Part shown: positions 58,591 through 64,000 of the stretch, piece after piece
Numbering within the stretch: position 1 is the first letter of the stretch
Layout of the letters: every line of letters starts with the position of its first letter
NCBI GenBank assembly: GCA_965644295.1
Contig: CBFFRP010000138.1
Location: forward strand, 62,001 to 126,000
Reading direction: 5' to 3'
Length of the DNA stretch: 64,000 nt
DNA from: Paraphysomonas bandaiensis
Lineage: Eukaryota; Chrysophyceae
Position numbers and translations under genes: made by a program
Notes under the pieces: model-generated
What the model was told of the DNA's origin: nothing
Databases searched by the model: none
Seen by the model: the letters and a program-made list of their open reading frames with translations, nothing else

Positions 58591-59838
58591 ATGGATGTCA
58601 ATCTGTATATGAGCCTCACACACCCTCAGCGTATTATCAGTGTTGACATGTCGAGTGTATCTGATCTTAATGATGATGTTCTTCGTCTGATCATCTCTAT
58701 GATCCCACCCTCAGCTCTCCTTCCTGTGATGATGACTTGTAAGAGACTTCACGATATGGCTGATAGCACGAGAGACAAGAGCAGAGAGAGACTTGAGTCA
58801 CGTGCATCTCACTACTGTATGACCAACTCAATGGTCTCATGGGCTCTGTCTATGGGCTGCCCACACCTCAAACTAATGAATACATGTGCACTATACGGCA
58901 GAATACAGCAGATGGAATTCCTCATAAGGCATCGTACACATACAGAGGACCCAACACACATATGGGATACAAAGGCATACAATATGGCTGCAAGGGTTAG
59001 ACACTTGGATGTGCTGAGGTGGCTTCGTTCACAGCACCGTCCATGTCCATGGGGTGCAGACACTTGCTGGAATGCTGCTAGGGGCGGACACTTGGATGTG
59101 CTGAAGTGGCTTCGTTCACAGGACCCTCCTTGTCCATGGGATGCACGGACTTGTGATATGGCTGCTTTCGGTGGGCACCTGGATATTCTGAAGTGGCTTC
59201 GTTCACAGGACCCTCCTTGTCCATGGGATTCACGGACTTGCTGCGAAGCTGCTAGGGGTGGACACTTGGATATTCTGAAGTGGCTTCGTTCACAGGACCC
59301 TCCTTGTCTATGGGATGCACAGACTCGTGGTGTGGCAGCTATCGGAGGACATTCTGATATTCTTAAGTGGCTTCGTGTACAGGACCCTCCATGTCCATGG
59401 AATACATTAACTTGTTGTATGGCTGCTATGGGAGGACACTTGGATGTGCTGAAGTGGCTTCGTTCACAGGACCCTCCATGTCCATGGGATGCAGACGCTT
59501 GCCGCGAAGCTGCCTTGGCTGGTCACTTGGATGTTCTGAAGTGGCTTCGTGCACAGGACCCTCCATGTCCATGGGATGAAGAAACTTGTGATATGGCTAC
59601 TTTGGGTGGACACTTGGATGTTCTGAAGTGGCTTCGTGCACAGGACCCTCCATGTCCATGGGATACACGGATTTGTGATATGGCTGCTTGGGGAGGACAC
59701 TTGGAGGTTTTAAAATGGCTTCGTTCACAGGACCCTCCATGTCCATGGGATGAAGAGACTTGTAATATGGCTGCTATGGGTGGACACTGGGATGTTCTGA
59801 AGTGGCTTCGTTCACAGGACCCTCAATGTCGAATGTAG
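58591..59838 (+). CDS. F-box/ankyrin-repeat protein, copy 2
   Basis: 415 codons, single exon, starting MDVNLYMSLTHPQ; the ATG six codons on (58609) is the one shared with all copies. The F-box-like segment (LNDDVLRLIISMIPPSALLP) is nearly identical to copy 1, and about ten 29-residue units follow, ending SQDPQCRM. Unit number and order differ from copy 1, as expected from unequal exchange. Frame intact. Confidence 0.8.
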   Translation: MDVNLYMSLTHPQRIISVDMSSVSDLNDDVLRLIISMIPPSALLPVMMTCKRLHDMADSTRDKSRERLESRASHYCMTNSMVSWALSMGCPHLKLMNTCALYGRIQQMEFLIRHRTHTEDPTHIWDTKAYNMAARVRHLDVLRWLRSQHRPCPWGADTCWNAARGGHLDVLKWLRSQDPPCPWDARTCDMAAFGGHLDILKWLRSQDPPCPWDSRTCCEAARGGHLDILKWLRSQDPPCLWDAQTRGVAAIGGHSDILKWLRVQDPPCPWNTLTCCMAAMGGHLDVLKWLRSQDPPCPWDADACREAALAGHLDVLKWLRAQDPPCPWDEETCDMATLGGHLDVLKWLRAQDPPCPWDTRICDMAAWGGHLEVLKWLRSQDPPCPWDEETCNMAAMGGHWDVLKWLRSQDPQCRM

Positions 59839-59889
59839 AAGCTTGTAATATGGTTACTAGGGGAGGTACATTCGCAACAGTAAGAAGGG

Positions 59890-60290
59890 TTAGGGTCATG
59901 TCGTGGGCTTGACACAAACAAAACCACTTGCATCGATTGCGGCTACCAGCTAGATTCTCTCACACATATATATGGTACTTGACTGTACTCACGATTCTAT
60001 TGCACAAGAAAGGCTTCAAGCCTTACGGGGCGAGACACTACTGCCTTGGATCACCCCAGTACTAAATACTCTCTCCAGTAAAAGCGTGGGACTCACCCCT
60101 CCCTCAGATTGAAAGATTCTGGACAAGCATCAAAACTCGAAGCAGTCTGGCTCATATCCACCTCAGCCTGACCTGCACACATCATTCTGTTGGTCTAAAT
60201 ACCCCATATTTCCAATTTCTTAGAGATTTAGATCACTAAAAGCGGCTTTTTTGACCACTTTCTAATCAAAGTCAATACTGCACTTCTGTG
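59890..60290. repeat. Conserved upstream block of the F-box/ankyrin family
   Basis: Same block as 44160-44575 (inverted) and 63335-63730 (direct), here between copy 2 and the copy 3 pseudogene. Confidence 0.8.
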
Positions 60291-60438
60291 CGTGTATTTT
60301 TTGTCCCCACCTGCCATCAAGTACACATAGACCGTATATGATGACATGCATCATACTGCTGTAGTATGTCCAGGGAGGGCAGTGTGTTGATGTATCCTCA
60401 TATACGATTCGTAGTATAGTTCTACTCAGAGTGTATGT

Positions 60439-61520
60439 ATGTCAATCTTGTATATGAGCCTCACACACCCTCAGCGTATTATCAGTGTTGACATGTCGAG
60501 TGTATCTGATCTTAATGATGATGTTCTTCGTCTGATCATCTCTATGATCCCACCCTCAGCTCTCCTTCCTGTGATGATGACTTGTAAGAGACTTCACGAT
60601 ATGGCTGATAGCACGAGAGACAAGAGCAGAGAGAGACTTGAGTCACGTGCATCTCACTACTGTATGACCAACTCAATGGTCTCATGGGCTCTGTCTATGG
60701 GCTGCCCACACATGCTTATAATGAATGGATGCGCACTATATGGCAGAATACAGCAGATAGAATTCCTCATAAGGCATCGTGCACATATACAGAGGACCCA
60801 ACACACATATGGGATACAAAGACATACAATATGGCTGCTCTGGGTGGACACTTGGATGTGTTGAAGTGGCTTCGTTCACATGACCCTCCATGTCCATGGG
60901 ATGCACGGACTTGTGATATGGCTGCTTGGGGAGGACACTTGGGTGTGCTCAGGTGGCTTCGTTCACAGGACCCTCCATGTCCATGGGATTCTTAACTTGC
61001 CGCGAAGCTGCTATGGGCGGACACTTTGATGTTCTGAAGTGGCTTCGTTTACAGGACCCTCTATGTCCATGGGATGCACGGATTTGCGATATGGCTGCTC
61101 TGGGTGGGCATCTGGATGTTCTGTAGTGGCTTCGTTCACAGGACCCTCCATGTCCATGGGGTGAACGGATTTGTGATATGGCTGCTATGGGTGGACACTT
61201 GGATTTTCTGAAGTGGCTTCGTTCACAGGACCCTCCATGTCCATGGGATGCATGGACTATGGCTGCTATGGGTGGACACTTGGATATTCTGAAGTGGCTT
61301 CGTTCACAGGACCCTCCATGTCCATGGGATACATGGACTTATGATTATGGCTGGTAGTAGTGGACACTTGTATGTGCTGAACTTGCTTCATTCACAGGAC
61401 CCTCGTTGTTCATGGAATACAGAAACTTGCCGCGAAGCTGCTATGGGTGGACACTTTGGTGTTCGTTTGGATGTTCTAAAGTGGCTTCGTTCACAAGATC
61501 CTCAATGTCGAATATAGAAA
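60439..61520 (+). pseudogene. F-box/ankyrin copy 3, disabled
   Basis: The F-box part is intact, but an extra TA at about 60786 (GCACATATACAGAGG against CACATACAGAGG in copies 1 and 2) shifts the frame and gives a stop at 60864. Further lesions are a deletion giving a stop after CCATGGGATTCTTAA (about 60995), TAG for the Lys codon at 61123 (GTTCTGTAGTGG), a lost segment near 61255 and the TATGATTATGG frameshift near 61340. Repeats continue as noncoding sequence to about 61520. Confidence 0.88.
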
Positions 61521-61529
61521 ATTCAAACA

Positions 61530-61970
61530 TGGTTGCTAGGGGAGGTTTATTCACAACGGGAGGAGGGAGATTCTTCGAATCTGTAGTGGTACACACTGGT
61601 AGTATAAGCTGGTCACATCTACTGGCTGCACCCCTATTATACCTTGTAGTATTTTTTATACATTGGTAGTTTAAACAGGTCGCATCTACTGTCTGCACTC
61701 CTATTTATACTATAGTGTTTATAATATACTTAGGTATACTCTAAGATTTAGTTTTACGTTTTAGTATCACAATATACCTCATTCTTTCCCTTAGAAGTAC
61801 GATAGATACAAATACTGTATAGTAACAAAGACTGGCGATTGTTAACACCAAATTATGGCGAACCCCGGTATGATAACCTTGGTAACGGCTCGCTATGCAT
61901 CAACAGGTTGTATCACGAATAGCACACAACACACAAGTTAGAGACAGTGTATTATTAGTATTATTGTTTA
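61530..61970. other. Downstream segment shared with 44890-45250
   Basis: Reverse-complement match to the region 3' of copy 1; no ORF is supported. Confidence 0.65.
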
Positions 61971-61979
61971 GTCTAAAAG

Positions 61980-62979
61980 ATAAGGTTTTATTGCGGCCCG
62001 CAAGGGCCCTCGGCCCTCTAAAATTAATTTTTTTTCAGTTTTAGCCTCCTGAAGATTTTGATTTGTTATATTATTTCAGTTATTGTCTAAAGATTTCGAG
62101 TTTTGAAAAAAGAAATGTGATTGGTTTTTAATTTTGACTTTTTGAAAACTTAGTACAAATTCATTAATAATTTTGTCATCAAGCAGGCGATTAATAATGC
62201 ATGATTCTAATTCAGAAGAATCAGGGAGAAAAGATAGTTGTAATAGCGATGATCTCCCTACAACTTTTCAGCGGGAAGGTTTCAGATACACTATCAAGCA
62301 GAGGAAGAGGCTTCAAGATGGTTCGGTATAATACATTCTCTATCAGTAAGCCACTGATCCTTATATTTAGGAAATTTGAAGGGTTATTATCGGTGCTCAA
62401 AGCACCGGAAAGGAAGAACATGTGGCTGTCCAGCTAAATTGACAATTCTTGTTAACGAGCAAGCAGAAGAATCTGATGAAAAACTGATAATTTCAAAGAG
62501 GAAAGAGGAGCACAAATGTGGTGCCGCCACCTTTATATTGCCTTCAGATTCACCAACATCTGATGATAATTCCAAGGAGAGGTCGTCGTTTTGTAAAGAT
62601 GTATATGACACAAGTGGTGAAATGAAACAACTAATCGAATAGTTGTGAAGCAATGGCGTTGAAAGATGTTTCGAAGTCCTCCATTGCGATTGCAAATGAA
62701 GTTGCGGAAACAACGCGAGCGAAATATAAGCAGCTCGGTGAGAAAATTGATATCTTTATTTTTGCTGTTTTCACTTCATTTTCTTTTGCTTATTTCGGTA
62801 GGAATGCCATATAGATATCTCGAAACGTCAAAACACAAAGCTTTGGTGCATCAGTGTAGACGTTTAGAGTTCAATGCTTGTAGTTGTAGTGTGTGTTGTG
62901 CGTGTTTTTAATTAAGAATTATTGTTATTATTGTTAGTTGTAGTAGAGGGCCAAATGCGGGCCAAAATTAAATTTTTCC
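61980..62979 (+). mobile_element. MULE-type element, 1.0 kb, 9-bp TSD
   Basis: GTCTAAAAG is repeated directly at 61971-61979 and 62980-62988. The inverted paralogous locus (44866-44885) has a single uninterrupted GCCTTAAAG at this point, proving insertion. Termini are imperfect inverted repeats (AAGGTTTTATTGCGGCCCGC against AAAAATTTAATTTTGGCCCG, each followed by GGCCCTC). A 9-bp duplication is the hallmark of Mutator-like elements. It carries a zinc-finger ORF but no transposase. Confidence 0.88.
62197..62642 (+). CDS. FLYWCH/WRKY-like zinc-finger ORF in the MULE
   Basis: Exons 62197-62320 and 62371-62642 give 131 aa with a 50-nt intron (donor GTTCGG is weak). LKGYYRCSKHRKGRTCGCPA and, further on, EEHKC resemble the C-x-C ... 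H-x-C finger of FLYWCH and MULE DNA-binding domains. Downstream a second small frame (62653-62737 joined to 62802-62911, 64 aa, MALKDVSKSSIAIANE) may be a separated C-terminal part. Function: element-end binding, inferred. Confidence 0.45.
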
Positions 62980-62988
62980 GTCTAAAAG

Positions 62989-63921
62989 CATCAACCTGAT
63001 TCTCAGTTTATAATTCTCGCCAAGAAGTACCGCGTATACAACCAGATCGCTAGCACCGATGTTACTATATATAATATATCTAACTTATAATCTCAGCATA
63101 GAGTGATAATCTTGTTCAGTTATGTAGTTATGTCATATTCTAACATAGTTGGCTCAGCTTCCATTTTTAATGCAATATAGACGTCAGCAAAATATAGTAG
63201 AAACAAATGGTTACATTTTAGTTTAGTAGGAATGTCGGTTAAATTTAGTAGGGACAAATACACTACCGTTCAAGAATATGCCACAGCCATCTGATACTGA
63301 ATATGATTTGAAGCTGTGGTACCCAGTCCTCTCACAGTTAGGGTCATGTCGTGGGCTTGACACAAACAAAACCACTTGCATCGATTGCGGCTACCAGCTA
63401 GATTCTCTCACACATATATATGGTACTTGACTGTACTCACGATTCTATTGCACAAGAAAGGCTTCAAGCCTTACGGGGCGAGACACTACTGCCTTGGATC
63501 ACCCCAGTACTAAAGACTCCCTCCAGTAAAAGCGTGGGACTCACCCCTCCCTCAGATTGAAAGATTCTGGACAGGCATCAAAACTCGAAGCAGTCTGGCT
63601 CATATCCACCTCAGCCTGACCTGCACACATCATTCTGTTGGTCTAAATACCCCATATTTCCAATTTCTTAGAGATTTAGACCATTAAAAGCGGCTTTTTT
63701 GACCACTTTCCAACCAAAGTCAATACTGTGTACTTCTGTCGTGTATTTTTTGTACCCACCTGCCATCAAGTACACTGTAGGTACATACATACGCATAGAC
63801 CGTATATGGTGACATGCAATCATACTGCTGTATGTTCAGGAGGGCAGTGTGTTGATGTATCCTCATATACGATTCGTAGTGTAGTTCTAGTCAGAGTGTA
63901 TGTATGTCAATCTGGTAGTGC
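62989..63921. repeat. Shared flank plus upstream block of copy 4
   Basis: 62989-63334 matches 44560-44870 inverted; 63335-63730 is the conserved upstream block; 63730-63921 is the proximal flank, which includes the intact TCTAGTCAGAGTG site (MITE-free) and GATGTATCCTC site (foldback-free). Confidence 0.75.
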
Positions 63922-64000
63922 ATGTATATGAGCCTCACACACCCTCAGCGTATTATCAGTGTTGACATGTCGAGTATAGCTGATCTTAATGATGATGTTC
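63922..64000 (+). CDS. F-box/ankyrin-repeat protein, copy 4 (cut by window end)
   Basis: Starts MYMSLTHPQRIISVDMSSIA, identical to copy 1 including the SIADL variant, so copies 1 and 4 are sister duplicates. Only 26 codons are visible. Confidence 0.75.
   Translation, partial: MYMSLTHPQRIISVDMSSIADLNDDV

Noticed and set aside
1-64000. tRNA, rRNA or snRNA genes
   Set aside because: A visual search for B-box-like GGTTCGANTCC and cloverleaf pairs found none; a covariance-model search would be needed to exclude divergent ones.

Overview
The window is nuclear DNA of a unicellular eukaryote. Almost every conserved gene is split by short GT-AG introns, mostly 45-120 nt, and the gene set is eukaryotic: eIF3L, RPAC1, Rab7, ribosomal protein eS21, REEP/Yop1 and CacyBP. 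Standard stop codons fit all models. The species cannot be named from sequence alone. The ankyrin repeats ending in PCPW are reminiscent of those in stramenopile and haptophyte algae and protists, but that is only a hint. All exon joins below were made by hand, by combining homology in adjacent frames with GT-AG sites and reading-frame closure.

Layout. 0.4-16.6 kb is a housekeeping block: DUF885 metallopeptidase-like protein (-), CacyBP/SIP (+), SpoU rRNA methyltransferase (+), rps21 (+), gatA (-), a secreted ankyrin protein (-) and Rab7 (+). 16.6-18.6 kb holds retroelement debris. 18.57-28.46 kb is a giant inverted duplication: two intact, head-to-head copies of an 8-exon DDX60/Ski2-like RNA helicase around a loop of about 0.6 kb. 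28.5-30.7 kb again holds mobile debris. 30.7-37.8 kb is a second housekeeping block: eIF3L (-), GST (+), BSD-domain protein (-) and RPAC1 (+).

37.8-51.4 kb is accessory and repeat-rich. It contains a divergent gene pair with unusually short 32-nt introns (one partner has a CENP-B-type DNA-binding domain and a PCNA-box-like tail), a hAT element with perfect 8-bp target duplications, part of an F-box/ankyrin gene cluster, a PIF/Harbinger-like MITE, a 3.67-kb foldback element with arms of about 1.2 kb, and a CATA microsatellite of about 0.4 kb. 51.5-58.1 kb carries a 9-exon nuclear regulator that combines a TFIIS-N-like region, an RVxF motif, CCCH zinc fingers and two LOTUS-like domains (+), then a REEP5/Yop1 gene (-). 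58.4-64.0 kb is the second part of the F-box/ankyrin cluster, in inverted orientation to 43.8-47.1 kb: one intact gene, one pseudogene and one gene running off the edge, with a MULE inserted between them.

The housekeeping genes are not functionally linked; they stand in divergent or tandem order with short spacers. The main interest is structural. Paralogous copies inside the window supply empty-site comparisons that define several transposon insertions to the base, and two large inverted duplications show active rearrangement.
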